DNA from: JAHRAW01 sp965212085
Lineage (GTDB): Bacteria > Pseudomonadota > Gammaproteobacteria > Arenicellales > Poriferihabitantaceae
Direction of reading: 5' to 3'
Assembly (NCBI GenBank): GCA_965212085.1
Contig: OZ243042.1
Location: forward strand, 806,001-870,000
DNA: 64,000 bases
In this document: positions 34,968 to 43,871 of the stretch, in pieces
How the letters are laid out: each line of letters opens with the position of its first letter
How positions within the stretch are numbered: position 1 is the stretch's first letter
Notes under the pieces: model-generated
What the model was told of the DNA's origin: nothing
Databases searched by the model: none
Seen by the model: the letters and a program-made list of their open reading frames with translations, nothing else
Made by a program: the position numbers and the translations under genes

Positions 34968-35792
34968 TTATTTCTTGCGCCTGCGGATGATCATGGGTGA
35001 GGTGCGCTTGTTGGAGCGCGTGCGGTAGCCCTTGGTGGGAACGCCCCACGGCGAAACCGGGTGGCGCCCGCCGGAGGTGCGGCCTTCGCCGCCGCCGTGG
35101 GGGTGGTCCACCGGGTTCATGGCGACGCCGCGCACCGTGGGGCGGATGCCGCGCCAGCGTTTGGCCCCGGCCTTGCCGAGTTTGCCGAGGCCGTGTTCGG
35201 GGTTGCCGACCTGGCCGATGGTGGCGCGGCAGTCAAGGTGCACGCGGCGCATTTCGCCGGAGCGCAGGCGCAGCTGGGCGTAGGCGCCTTCCTTGCCGAC
35301 GTACTGCACCGATGCGCCGGCGGAACGCGCCAGCTGCGCGCCCTTGCCGGGCTTGAGTTCAACGCAGTGCACCACCGCGCCCACCGGAATGTTGCGCAAC
35401 GGCATGCTGTTGCCGGGATTGAACGCCGCGCCGATGCCGGACATTACCGCGTCGCCGGCGGCCATGCCGCGCGAGGCGATGATGTAGCGGTGCTCGCCGT
35501 CTTTGTACACCAACAGGGCGATGTGCGAACTGCGGTTGGGGTCGTATTCGATGCGCTTGACGGTGGCCGGAATCCCGTCCTTGGCGCGCTTGAAATCAAT
35601 CACCCGGTAGTGCCGCTTGTGGCCGCCACCGCGATGGCGCACGGTGATGCGGCCCTTGTTGTTGCGGCCGTCTATGGCGGTCTTGGCCTGCAACAAGGGG
35701 GCGTGGGGTTTGCCCTTGTGCAGCCCCGGCGTGACCACCTTGACCATGCCCCGGCGTCCCGGGGTGGTGGGTTTTTGTTTTGCCAGTGCCAT
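34968..35792 (-). CDS. rplB: 50S ribosomal protein L2
   Basis: Required for subunit joining and peptidyl transfer. GRNNKGRITVRHRGGGHKRH, ARSAGASVQYVGKEGAYAQL and the functional His stretch VRGVAMNPVDHPHGGGEG are present. 274 residues, full length. Confidence 0.98.
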   Translation of the reverse strand: MALAKQKPTTPGRRGMVKVVTPGLHKGKPHAPLLQAKTAIDGRNNKGRITVRHRGGGHKRHYRVIDFKRAKDGIPATVKRIEYDPNRSSHIALLVYKDGEHRYIIASRGMAAGDAVMSGIGAAFNPGNSMPLRNIPVGAVVHCVELKPGKGAQLARSAGASVQYVGKEGAYAQLRLRSGEMRRVHLDCRATIGQVGNPEHGLGKLGKAGAKRWRGIRPTVRGVAMNPVDHPHGGGEGRTSGGRHPVSPWGVPTKGYRTRSNKRTSPMIIRRRKK

Positions 35793-35797
35793 GTTAT

Positions 35798-36112
35798 TTA
35801 TGCCCCGGCCATGCCGAGAAAGTCAATGTCGTGGCCTTCGTGCAGGCGCACGTAAGCCTTTTTCCAGTTGCTGCGCTTGCCCGGCGTACGCCCAAAGCGC
35901 TTGACCTTGCCGCGCACGTTGACCACCTGCACGCTGCGCACCTTGACCTCGAACAAGGTCTCCACGGCGCGCTTGATCTCGGCCTTTCCGGCGTCGGGCA
36001 GCACCTGAAAAACGATCTGCCGGTGCTTGTCCGCGGCCACGGTGGTTTTTTCGGAAATCACCGGCTTCAGGATGATCTGGTGCAGGCGCTCGCTGTTGGC
36101 CGTCTCGTTCAT
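35798..36112 (-). CDS. rplW: 50S ribosomal protein L23
   Basis: Exit-tunnel protein that docks SRP and trigger factor. ILKPVISEKTTVAADKHRQI, KAEIKRAVETLFEVKVRSVQ and KRFGRTPGKRSNWKKAYVRL match. 104 residues. Its ATG overlaps the rplD stop by 4 bases. Confidence 0.98.
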   Translation of the reverse strand: MNETANSERLHQIILKPVISEKTTVAADKHRQIVFQVLPDAGKAEIKRAVETLFEVKVRSVQVVNVRGKVKRFGRTPGKRSNWKKAYVRLHEGHDIDFLGMAGA

Positions 36113-36750
36113 TGCAGTGCCTCGTCAATTTTTCGCGCCGCGTCCACCGTGACCACCACCTTGTCGTGGCTGATGAGGGCCAGCGGGTCAATGCGCGCGC
36201 TGGCGCACACCGAAACCGCCGCCAGGTTGCGCGCCGAAAGCGCGATATTGTAATCCTCTTCGGCGAGCACCAGCAACGCTTTGGCGTCACCCGGCGCGGT
36301 GAGCGCGTTCAGCGTGGCGGCCAGCGTTTTGGTGCTCGGCGCCGCCATGCTCAGCCCGTCCACCACGATCAGGCGTTCCTGGCGGTGCAGTTCGGCGAGG
36401 ATGGAGCGCATCGCCGCACGGTACATTTTGCGGTTCACCTTCTGAGAGAAGTCCTTGTTGGATGCCGGAAACGCCACCCCGCCACCGCGAAAAATCGGGC
36501 TGCGAATGGTGCCGGCGCGGGCCCGCCCGGTGCCTTTCTGACGCCACGGCTTGGCGCCGCCGCCGCTCACCGCGGCGCGGTTTTTCTGCGCGCGGGTGCC
36601 GGCCCGCCGCCCGGCCTGGCACGCCACCACCACTTGATGCACCAGCGGCTCGTTGAATTTCCCGCCGAACGCGGCGTCCGACACATCCAGCGTGTCCGGC
36701 GTGCCGGCGTTACTGCCGGCGGGTTTGTTGATGGTCAGTTGAACGGTCAT
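36109..36750 (-). CDS. rplD: 50S ribosomal protein L4
   Basis: Tunnel-constriction protein, the usual S10-operon repressor. RAGTRAQKNRAAVSGGGAKP, WRQKGTGRARAGTIRSPIFR and GVAFPASNKDFSQKVNRKM are diagnostic. 213 residues. Coupled to rplW. Confidence 0.98.
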   Translation of the reverse strand: MTVQLTINKPAGSNAGTPDTLDVSDAAFGGKFNEPLVHQVVVACQAGRRAGTRAQKNRAAVSGGGAKPWRQKGTGRARAGTIRSPIFRGGGVAFPASNKDFSQKVNRKMYRAAMRSILAELHRQERLIVVDGLSMAAPSTKTLAATLNALTAPGDAKALLVLAEEDYNIALSARNLAAVSVCASARIDPLALISHDKVVVTVDAARKIDEALQ

Positions 36751-36781
36751 TTTTCTATGCGTTGTTTGTGCGTCTGTGCGT

Positions 36782-37540
36782 TCAGGCGTTGCCCGAATTT
36801 TTGGCCTTCACCGAAGGCCGGACGATCACGTCGCTGCCCCTGGAGCCGGGAATGGAGCCGCCGATCAGCAGCAGGTTGCGCTCGCGGTCCACGCGGATCA
36901 CTTCCAGGCCCTGCTGAACGCGCCGCACCCCGCCCATATGCCCGGCCATTTTCTTGCCCTTGAAAACGCGCCCCGGATCCTGGGCGTGGCCGATGGAGCC
37001 GCCGGAACGGTGCGCCTTGGAGTTGCCGTGGCTGGCGCGCCCGCCACGAAACCCGTAACGCTTCACCACTCCGGCGAAACCCTTGCCGATGGTGCGCCCG
37101 CAGACGTCCACCTTCTGGCCCTGGCTGAACATATCCACGGTCAGTTCTTTGGCGGCTGCTTGTGCGGTTTCTTTTACAACCTCTGCATTTGTTGTGTCAT
37201 TTGTTGCCTCATTGGTTTCGGCTTCGGTTGCGTCATCATCTGCATCCGTTTCCGCTTCCGGTTCCATCTTCAAGTCCGCCGGCTGCTCAAGCCGAAACTC
37301 CCAAACCCCGCGGCCGGGTTCAACCCCGGCTTTGGCGAAGTGCCCCTGCATGGCCTTGCCGACCCGGCTCAAACGGCGTTGGCCGGTGGTAACCTGCACC
37401 GCGTCGTAGCCGTCCGTGGCCGCGGTTTTGACCTGGGTAACGCGGTTGGGCGTCGCCTCCACCACGGTCACCGGCTGCGACACGCCCGCTTCGGTGAAGA
37501 CCCGCGTCATGCCTATTTTTTTGCCAATCAGTCCGAGCAT
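36782..37540 (-). CDS. rplC: 50S ribosomal protein L3 with internal acidic insert
   Basis: The N-terminal part (MLGLIGKKIGMTRVFTEAGV) and the C-terminal core (GKGFAGVVKRYGFRGGRASH, RSGGSIGHAQDPGRVFKGKK) are normal. Between EFRLEQPADL and LTVDMFSQGQKVDV there are about 40 extra residues rich in Glu, Asp, Thr and Ala (EAETDADDDATEAETNEATN), giving 252 residues against about 210. The insert is in frame in a surface loop position. Confidence 0.95.
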   Translation of the reverse strand: MLGLIGKKIGMTRVFTEAGVSQPVTVVEATPNRVTQVKTAATDGYDAVQVTTGQRRLSRVGKAMQGHFAKAGVEPGRGVWEFRLEQPADLKMEPEAETDADDDATEAETNEATNDTTNAEVVKETAQAAAKELTVDMFSQGQKVDVCGRTIGKGFAGVVKRYGFRGGRASHGNSKAHRSGGSIGHAQDPGRVFKGKKMAGHMGGVRRVQQGLEVIRVDRERNLLLIGGSIPGSRGSDVIVRPSVKAKNSGNA

Positions 37541-37590
37541 TTTTCAGTTCCGCTATCCGCTATCCGCTATTTAATCGTAGTCGGTCGTGG

Positions 37591-37908
37591 TCAGTTGAGT
37601 TTGATCTCAACGTCAACCCCGGCTGCGAGGTCGAGTTTCATCAGCGCGTCCACGGTCTTTTCGGTGGGCTCAACGATGTCGAGAATGCGCTTGTGGGTTC
37701 GGATCTCAAACTGATCCCGCGCTTTTTTGTCGGCGTGGGGCGAGCGCAGCAGGGTGTACTTCTCAATCCGCGTGGGCAGCGGAATCGGCCCCAGCACCAG
37801 CGCGCCGGTGCGGCGCGCGGTCTCGACGATTTCCTGGGCCGAGCGGTCGATGGTTTTATGGTCGAACGCTTTGAGGCTGATGCGGATTTTTTGGTTCTCG
37901 ACTTTCAC
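37591..37908 (-). CDS. rpsJ: 30S ribosomal protein S10
   Basis: First gene of the S10 section, also the NusE antitermination factor. KIRISLKAFDHKTIDRSAQE, GPIPLPTRIEKYTLLRSPH and RTHKRILDIVEPTEKTVDAL are diagnostic. 105 residues. Only 53 bases separate it from tuf, with no clear promoter. Confidence 0.98.
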   Translation of the reverse strand: MKVENQKIRISLKAFDHKTIDRSAQEIVETARRTGALVLGPIPLPTRIEKYTLLRSPHADKKARDQFEIRTHKRILDIVEPTEKTVDALMKLDLAAGVDVEIKLN

Positions 37909-37961
37909 GAACGGATTCTCATAATCAGGAAAAAAGTTTTGCCGGCTGCGCTTGTTTCAGC

Positions 37962-39152
37962 TCACGCCAGAATTTTGGAGACCACCCCGGCCCCCACCGT
38001 GCGTCCGCCTTCGCGGATCGCAAAGCGCAATCCCTCCTCCATCGCTATCGGCGCAATCAACTCCGTGGTCATGCTCACATTGTCGCCGGGCATCACCATC
38101 TCCACCTCCTTCGGCAACTCCACCGCTCCGGTCACATCCGTGGTGCGAAAGTAAAACTGCGGGCGGTAGCCATTGAAAAACGGCGTGTGCCGGCCTCCTT
38201 CTTCTTTGCCGAGTATGTACACCTCGGCCTCAAACTTGGTGTGCGGCGTGATGCTGCCCGGCTTGGCCAGCACCTGTCCGCGCTCCACTTGCTCGCGCTT
38301 GGTGCCGCGCAACAGAATCCCTACGTTGTCACCGGCGCGGCCCTCGTCCAGCAATTTGCGGAACATCTCCACCCCCGTGCAAGTGGTGTTGCCGGTGTCG
38401 TGGATGCCGATGATGGACAACTCTTCGCCTACCTTGACCACGCCCCGCTCAATGCGACCGGTCACTACCGTGCCGCGCCCGGAGATGGAAAATACATCCT
38501 CCACCGGCATCAAAAAATCCCCGTCCACGGCGCGTTCCGGTTCCGGGATGTAGCTGTCCAGGGCCTCGGCAAGTTTCAGGATGGAGCCTTCCCCCATGTC
38601 TGATGTGTCGCCTTCCAGGGCTTTCAAGGCGCTGCCGGTGATGATCGGCGTGGCGTCGCCGGGAAACTCGTAGCTGTCCAGCAACTCCCGCACTTCCATC
38701 TCCACCAACTCCAGCAACTCGGCGTCGTCCACCATATCCGCCTTGTTCAGGTACACGACGATGTACGGAACCCCCACCTGGCGCGCCAGCAATATGTGCT
38801 CGCGGGTCTGCGGCATCGGGCCGTCGGCGGCGCTGACCACCAGAACCGCACCGTCCATCTGCGCTGCGCCGGTAATCATGTTCTTGACATAATCGGCGTG
38901 ACCGGGACAGTCCACGTGCGCGTAGTGGCGGTTCGCGGTCTCGTATTCAACGTGCGCGGTGGCAATGGTGATGCCGCGCTCGCGCTCTTCCGGGGCGTTG
39001 TCTATCTCGTCAAACGCTTTGCTCTCGCCGCCGTACTTGCCCGACAGCACTCGCGTCAACGCCGCCGTCAACGTGGTCTTGCCGTGATCCACGTGGCCTA
39101 TGGTGCCCACGTTTACGTGGGGCTTGGTTCTTTCGAATTTCTCTTTGGACAT
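37962..39152 (-). CDS. tuf: Elongation factor Tu
   Basis: It brings aminoacyl-tRNA to the ribosome. G1 GHVDHGKTT, G3 DCPGHADYVKNM, G4 NKADMV and the C-terminal VMPGDNVSMTTELIAPIAME are intact. 396 residues. It follows fusA after 51 bases. Confidence 0.99.
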   Translation of the reverse strand: MSKEKFERTKPHVNVGTIGHVDHGKTTLTAALTRVLSGKYGGESKAFDEIDNAPEERERGITIATAHVEYETANRHYAHVDCPGHADYVKNMITGAAQMDGAVLVVSAADGPMPQTREHILLARQVGVPYIVVYLNKADMVDDAELLELVEMEVRELLDSYEFPGDATPIITGSALKALEGDTSDMGEGSILKLAEALDSYIPEPERAVDGDFLMPVEDVFSISGRGTVVTGRIERGVVKVGEELSIIGIHDTGNTTCTGVEMFRKLLDEGRAGDNVGILLRGTKREQVERGQVLAKPGSITPHTKFEAEVYILGKEEGGRHTPFFNGYRPQFYFRTTDVTGAVELPKEVEMVMPGDNVSMTTELIAPIAMEEGLRFAIREGGRTVGAGVVSKILA

Positions 39153-39203
39153 TGCTATCTCCCGTGCGAAATTTTTTGTATGCCGTATTGAACCTGAACC
39201 GAA

Positions 39204-41294
39204 TCAGGCGGCCTTGATGGCTTCCGCCACGCTGACCGGAACCGGCGCGTATTTCTGGAATTCCATGGTGTAGGTGGCGCGGCCCTGGGTCGCCGAGCGC
39301 AACGCCGTGGCGTAGCCGAACATTTCCGAGAGCGGCACTTCGGCCTTGATGACCTTGCCGCCGGGGGAATTCTCCATTTCCTGAATCATGCCGCGCCGCG
39401 AACTCAAGTCGCCGTTGACGCCGCCCATGTATTCCTCCGGGGTCACCACCTCCACCGCCATCAGCGGTTCGAGCAACTGCGGTTTGGCGCGGCGCACGCC
39501 TTCCCTGAAGGCCTGGATGCCGGCGGCTTTGAAGGCGTGTTCGGAGGAGTCCACTTCGTGGTAGGAGCCGTAGTACAACGACACGCGCACGTCGATCACC
39601 GGATAGCCGGCGATCACCCCGGACTGCATCGCCTCCTGAATTCCCTTGTCCACCGACGGGATGTATTCCTTCGGAATCACGCCGCCCTTGATTTCATCCA
39701 CGAACTCGTAGCCGGCGCCCAACTCCCGCGGCGCAAGGCGGATGAACACGTGGCCGTACTGGCCGCGACCGCCGGTCTGCTTGGCGTATTTGTGTTCCTG
39801 CTCCACCGCTTCGGTGATGGTTTCGCGGTACGCGACCTGCGGGCGTCCAATGTTGGCGGCGACGTTGAACTCGCGCTTGAGGCGGTCAATGATGATTTCC
39901 AGGTGCAACTCGCCCATGCCGGAGATGATGGTCTGGCCGGATTCCTCGTCCGAATGTACGCGGAACGACGGGTCTTCCTTGGCCAGTTTGCCGAGCGCCA
40001 CGCCGAGTTTTTCCTGGTCGGTTTTGGTTTTCGGCTCCACCGCCTGGGAGATTACCGGCTCCGGGAACTCCATGCGTTCAAGCACCACTTCGCCGCGCTG
40101 GTCGCACAAGGTGTCGCCGGTGGTTACGTATTTAAGCCCGACCGCGGCGGCGATGTCGCCGGCGCGCACTTCCTTGATGTCCTCGCGGTTGTTGGAGTGC
40201 ATCTGCAGGATGCGGCCGATGCGCTCTTTTTTGCCCTTGACCGAGTTGTACACGGTTTCGCCGGAGCCGAGCACGCCGGAATAGACGCGGAAGAAAACCA
40301 GTTGCCCGAAAAACGGGTCGCTCATGATCTTGAAGCCGAGGGCCGCGAACGGCTCGTTGTCGTCGGCGTTGCGCACCACCGGGGTTTTGCCGTCGTCGGC
40401 GGTGCCGCTGATGGGCGGCACGTCAAGGGGGCTGGGCAGGTAATCCACCACCGCATCCAGCATCGCCTGCACGCCCTTGTTCTTGAACGCCGACCCGCAA
40501 AACACCGGGATCACCTCGTTGCTCAGGGTGCGGATGCGGATGCCCTTGCGAATGTCGTCGTGGCCGAGGCTGCCCTGGTCGAAGTATTTTTCCATCAGCC
40601 CTTCGTCGGACTCGACCGCGGCTTCCAGCAGTTTCTCGTGGTATTCCTCGCATTGGGCGGCCAGGTGTTCGGGGATGTCGCGCTCTTCAAAGCGCGCGCC
40701 CATGGAATCCTGATCCCAGTACAAGGCTTTCATTTTCACCAGATCCACCACGCCCTCAAACCCCTCCTCGGCGCCGATGGGAACCTGCATGACCACCGGG
40801 TTGGCGCCCAGGCGGGTGCGAATCTGCTCGACCACGCGCAAAAAATCCGCGCCGGTGCGGTCCATTTTATTGACGAAGGCCATGCGCGGCACGTGGTATT
40901 TGTTGGCCTGCCGCCACACCGTCTCGGACTGCGGCTCGCAGCCGCCGACCGCGCAGAAAACCGCCACCGCACCGTCCAGCACGCGCAGCGAACGCTCCAC
41001 TTCAATGGTGAAGTCAACGTGGCCGGGGGTGTCTATGATGTTGATGCGGTGCTCCGGGTACTGCGCGCCCATGCCCGACCAGAAGCAGGTGGTGGCCGCC
41101 GAGGTGATGGTGATGCCCCGCTCCTGTTCCTGCTCCATCCAGTCCATCACCGCGTTGCCGTCGTGCACCTCGCCCATCTTGTGGGAAAGCCCGGTGTAGA
41201 ACAACACGCGTTCGGTGGTCGTGGTCTTGCCGGCATCAATGTGGGCCATGATGCCGATGTTGCGGTAACGCTCGAGCGGGGTTTGTCTTGCCAC
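39204..41294 (-). CDS. fusA: Elongation factor G
   Basis: The translocase GTPase. G1 AHIDAGKTTTTERVLFYTG, G3 IDTPGHVDFTIEVERSLRV, NKMDRTGADF, domain IV EYIPSVDKGIQEAMQSG and YGSYHEVDSSEHAFKAAG. 696 residues, full length. Between rpsG and tuf. Confidence 0.99.
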   Translation of the reverse strand: MARQTPLERYRNIGIMAHIDAGKTTTTERVLFYTGLSHKMGEVHDGNAVMDWMEQEQERGITITSAATTCFWSGMGAQYPEHRINIIDTPGHVDFTIEVERSLRVLDGAVAVFCAVGGCEPQSETVWRQANKYHVPRMAFVNKMDRTGADFLRVVEQIRTRLGANPVVMQVPIGAEEGFEGVVDLVKMKALYWDQDSMGARFEERDIPEHLAAQCEEYHEKLLEAAVESDEGLMEKYFDQGSLGHDDIRKGIRIRTLSNEVIPVFCGSAFKNKGVQAMLDAVVDYLPSPLDVPPISGTADDGKTPVVRNADDNEPFAALGFKIMSDPFFGQLVFFRVYSGVLGSGETVYNSVKGKKERIGRILQMHSNNREDIKEVRAGDIAAAVGLKYVTTGDTLCDQRGEVVLERMEFPEPVISQAVEPKTKTDQEKLGVALGKLAKEDPSFRVHSDEESGQTIISGMGELHLEIIIDRLKREFNVAANIGRPQVAYRETITEAVEQEHKYAKQTGGRGQYGHVFIRLAPRELGAGYEFVDEIKGGVIPKEYIPSVDKGIQEAMQSGVIAGYPVIDVRVSLYYGSYHEVDSSEHAFKAAGIQAFREGVRRAKPQLLEPLMAVEVVTPEEYMGGVNGDLSSRRGMIQEMENSPGGKVIKAEVPLSEMFGYATALRSATQGRATYTMEFQKYAPVPVSVAEAIKAA

Positions 41295-41350
41295 TGTGCT
41301 TTCTCTTCTGACTAATTAATGCGTGTAACTTTGTCTGCCAACCCGGAAAC

Positions 41351-41821
41351 CTAAAACCGGTAATGGGAAAACGCCTTGTTGGCTTCCGCCATTTTGTGGG
41401 TGTCCTCGCGCCGCTTGACCGCGCTGCCGCGCTCTTCGGAAGCCTCCATCAACTCACCCGCCAGGCGCGCGGTCATGGACTTCTCGCCGCGCTTGCGCGC
41501 CGCCTCCACCAGCCAGCGCATGGCCAGCGCCAACTGCCGGTTGGGCCGCACTTCCACGGGCACCTGATAGGTCGCGCCGCCGACCCGCCGGCTCTTGACT
41601 TCAACGCCGGGGCTGACCTTCTCAATCGCGGCGTTGAAAACCCCGACCGGATCCTCCCGCCCGCGCTCCCGGATCATCTCAAGGGCGTCGTACAGGATCT
41701 TCTCGGCGATGGACTTCTTGCCGTTCAGCATCATGATATTTATGAACTTCGCAATCGTCCGATCCTTGTATTTCGGATCGGGCAGAATGTCCCGCTTCGG
41801 TACTTCTCTTCGTCTTGGCAT
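41351..41821 (-). CDS. rpsG: 30S ribosomal protein S7
   Basis: Assembly protein of the 30S head, usual str-operon repressor. MPRRREVPKRDILPDPKYKD, EVKSRRVGGATYQVPVEVRP and KREDTHKMAEANKAFSHYRF. 156 residues. Preceded by a long 292-base gap with a terminator-like hairpin. Confidence 0.98.
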   Translation of the reverse strand: MPRRREVPKRDILPDPKYKDRTIAKFINIMMLNGKKSIAEKILYDALEMIRERGREDPVGVFNAAIEKVSPGVEVKSRRVGGATYQVPVEVRPNRQLALAMRWLVEAARKRGEKSMTARLAGELMEASEERGSAVKRREDTHKMAEANKAFSHYRF

Positions 41822-41894
41822 GCCTGACTCTCGCCTGTTCTAACTCATTACCCGCGCCATTATCCGCGCCATTACCCGCGACTAAATCACGGGC

Positions 41895-41925
41895 GATAAA
41901 AAACCGCCCCCTTGCCGGGCAAGGG
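41895..41925 (-). terminator. Terminator-like hairpin between rpsL and rpsG (possible attenuator)
   Basis: On the minus strand CCCTTGCC-c-GGCAAGGG (41909-41925) is followed by GGCGGTTTTTT (T run at 41898-41903), the layout of an intrinsic terminator. It lies in the rpsL-rpsG gap (41822-42113), which otherwise shows only short CGCGCCATTA repeats near rpsG and no gene. Because rpsG and later genes must still be expressed, partial read-through or attenuation is inferred. Confidence 0.55.
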
Positions 41926-42113
41926 TCGAAAAATGTTCAAGGCCGTTCCCGCTCAATGCGCTTTCCGGCACCAAAAACCCGGAAAACCACCCCCTTGGGA
42001 ACGACCGCAAGATCGGGAGTTCAGGGTTTGGCGGCGGGCCATACCTACCGAACACCGCACACCGGCCTCGCCACCGGGCGCTGACTCCGCCCGCCGTATC
42101 GTAATCTGCGAAT

Positions 42114-42488
42114 CTACGACTTGGGACGCTTTGTCCCGTACTTGGAGCGGCCCTGGCGGCGGTCGGACACGCCGGAAGCATCCAGCGCGCCGCGCACGGC
42201 GTGATACCGCACCCCCGGTAAATCCTTGACACGCCCGCCGCGCAACAGCACCACCGAGTGCTCCTGGAGGTTGTGCCCCTCACCGCCGATATAGGTAGTA
42301 ACCTCAAATCCATTGGTCAACCTGACCCGCGCCACCTTCCGCAACGCCGAATTCGGCTTCTTCGGCGTAGTCGTATAGACCCGCGTACACACCCCCCGCT
42401 TCTGCGGACACGCCTGCAACGCCGGCACGTTGGACTTCTTCACCTGCCGGGCGCGGGGCTTTCTAACCAGTTGATTCAGTGTTGGCAT
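42114..42488 (-). CDS. rpsL: 30S ribosomal protein S12
   Basis: Decoding-centre protein. MPTLNQLVRKPRARQVKKSN, KKPNSALRKVARVRLTNGFE and VKDLPGVRYHAVRGALDASG. 124 residues. Lys at the two classic streptomycin-sensitive positions appears intact (TPKKPNS; RGGRVKD). First gene of the run, with a promoter 90 bases upstream; no rpoBC precedes it within the window. Confidence 0.98.
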   Translation of the reverse strand: MPTLNQLVRKPRARQVKKSNVPALQACPQKRGVCTRVYTTTPKKPNSALRKVARVRLTNGFEVTTYIGGEGHNLQEHSVVLLRGGRVKDLPGVRYHAVRGALDASGVSDRRQGRSKYGTKRPKS

Positions 42489-42577
42489 ATACGCAAATCG
42501 TTCAAATTCCGGCCTTTTTGCCGTTCACACCCCCCGGAAACGCCGCCAAATCCGGCTCCAATCCCAAAGGGCGCGGG

Positions 42578-42607
42578 ATTTTATGCCGCACACAGGGAGC
42601 GTGTCAA
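42578..42607 (-). promoter_or_regulatory. Sigma70-type promoter for the rpsL-rplQ run
   Basis: On the minus strand TTGACA (42602-42607) and TAAAAT (42578-42583) are separated by 18 bases, which is close to consensus. The rpsL ATG is about 90 bases downstream. The rest of 42489-42757 shows no gene and must also hold the start signals of the divergent transporter gene. Confidence 0.75.
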
Positions 42608-42757
42608 GGGGATATTTGGGGAAGTTGGCGGCTTGGCGTGGCCGGACATTTCCGCCAAAGTCAGCGGCTGGCGCCGCCGGTTGGACGCTGGACTTTTGCC
42701 GGGGATGTCGCCATACTGCCGAATTCTCAATAACATAAACCTTTCGGATACTGCCAA

Positions 42758-43726
42758 ATGAAAAACAAATCACTGCTGAGCGGGGTTCTGGCCCCGGTAT
42801 TTTTAGTTGCGGCGCTTTCGGCCCAGGGCGCGGAGAGCGTCAAAATCGGCGAGCCCAGCTGGGTCGGTGCCAAGAGCATCGCGTATCTCATCAAGAACGT
42901 CGTTACCAGCCGCATCGGCGGCAAGGCGGAACTGGTGCCGGGCAACAATGCCGCCATCTTCCAGGCGATGAACGCCGGCAAGGGTGATATTGACGTGCAT
43001 CCCGACGTGTGGCTGCCCAATCAGGAGAGTTTCACCAAGAAGTACGTGGACGGCGCCGGCACGGTGGAGCTGAGCAAAAACAGTTACGAAGGCAAGCAGA
43101 GTTTTTGCGTCTCCAAGGCGTTCTCGGAAAAACACGGCGTTACCTCGATTTTTGACCTGGCGCGGCCGGAGATTGCCAAACTGATGGACAGCGACGGCAA
43201 CGGCAAGGGGGAAATCTGGGTCGGCGCGCCGGGCTGGGCGTCCGCCAACGTCAACGAAGTGAAGGTGCGCGATTACGGGCTGCTGCCGTTTATGGACGCC
43301 ATTCGCGCCGAGCAAAGCGTGATGCAGGCGACGGTCGGCGATTCCATCACCAAGGACCGGGGGTACGCGTTTTACTGCTACTCGCCCCACGCTATCTGGT
43401 TTTTGCACGACATCGTGCGCCTCGAAGAGCCGGCGCATGACCCGGCCAAGTACATTATGTACCAGCCGAGTGATGATCCGAACTGGTATGACAACTCCAG
43501 CGTGGCGAGCGAGGATGCGTTGAAGAACGTGCAGGTGGCGTATTCGAAGTCGCTGAAGGGGCGCTCGCCGGTGATTTATGAGTTCTTGCAGCAGATGTCG
43601 TTGAATTCGGATGATGTGAGTTATTTTGCGTATCAGATCGCGGGGAAAAAGCGCAATCCGGATGAGGTGGTGGGAGAGTGGATTGAGAAGAACTCCGACC
43701 GGGTTGACGGGTGGTTGGGGTTGTAG
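42758..43726 (+). CDS. Glycine betaine/proline-type ABC transporter, substrate-binding protein
   Basis: An OpuAC/ProX-type periplasmic protein. The signal peptide is residues 1-25 (LAPVFLVAALSAQGA). GEPSWVGAKSIAYLIKNVV and DIDVHPDVWLPNQ form the first lobe; YAFYCYSPHAIWFLHDI contributes aromatic box-type residues for a quaternary ammonium ligand. 322 residues. First gene of the transporter; a hairpin-rich 145-base gap separates it from the ATPase gene. The exact substrate (glycine betaine, proline betaine, choline) cannot be told. Confidence 0.9.
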   Translation: MKNKSLLSGVLAPVFLVAALSAQGAESVKIGEPSWVGAKSIAYLIKNVVTSRIGGKAELVPGNNAAIFQAMNAGKGDIDVHPDVWLPNQESFTKKYVDGAGTVELSKNSYEGKQSFCVSKAFSEKHGVTSIFDLARPEIAKLMDSDGNGKGEIWVGAPGWASANVNEVKVRDYGLLPFMDAIRAEQSVMQATVGDSITKDRGYAFYCYSPHAIWFLHDIVRLEEPAHDPAKYIMYQPSDDPNWYDNSSVASEDALKNVQVAYSKSLKGRSPVIYEFLQQMSLNSDDVSYFAYQIAGKKRNPDEVVGEWIEKNSDRVDGWLGL

Positions 43727-43740
43727 GTTGACTGATCCTG

Positions 43741-43848
43741 CCGTCCCCCGGGTAGCGGGGGCGGCGGGTTATGAACAGGGAAGGAGGTCCGGTTGCACAA
43801 GCCGCAAGCCGCTAACCGAGGGCGAGGGGTGGCGGGGTTTGTGCCGGA
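43741..43848 (+). repeat. Two stem-loops between binding-protein and ATPase genes
   Basis: 43741-43764 folds as CCGTCCCC/GGGGGCGG around a short loop. 43788-43805 pairs with 43832-43848 (TCCGG-GCACAA ... TTTGTGC-CGGA). A strong GGAGGT at 43783-43788 precedes a TTG-started 28-codon frame (43793-43879) that ends overlapping the ATPase ATG. Such intercistronic hairpins often set a higher yield of binding protein than of ATPase (inference). Confidence 0.5.
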
Positions 43849-43871
43849 CTGCCGCTTCATAATAATCCCAA

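Noticed and set aside
39537..41315. Long plus-strand open frame opposite fusA (592 codons)
   Set aside because: Antisense shadow; fusA on the other strand is unambiguous.
43633..43860. Minus-strand 75-codon frame between transporter genes
   Set aside because: It overlaps the end of the binding-protein gene and the hairpins, with no domain or ribosome site.
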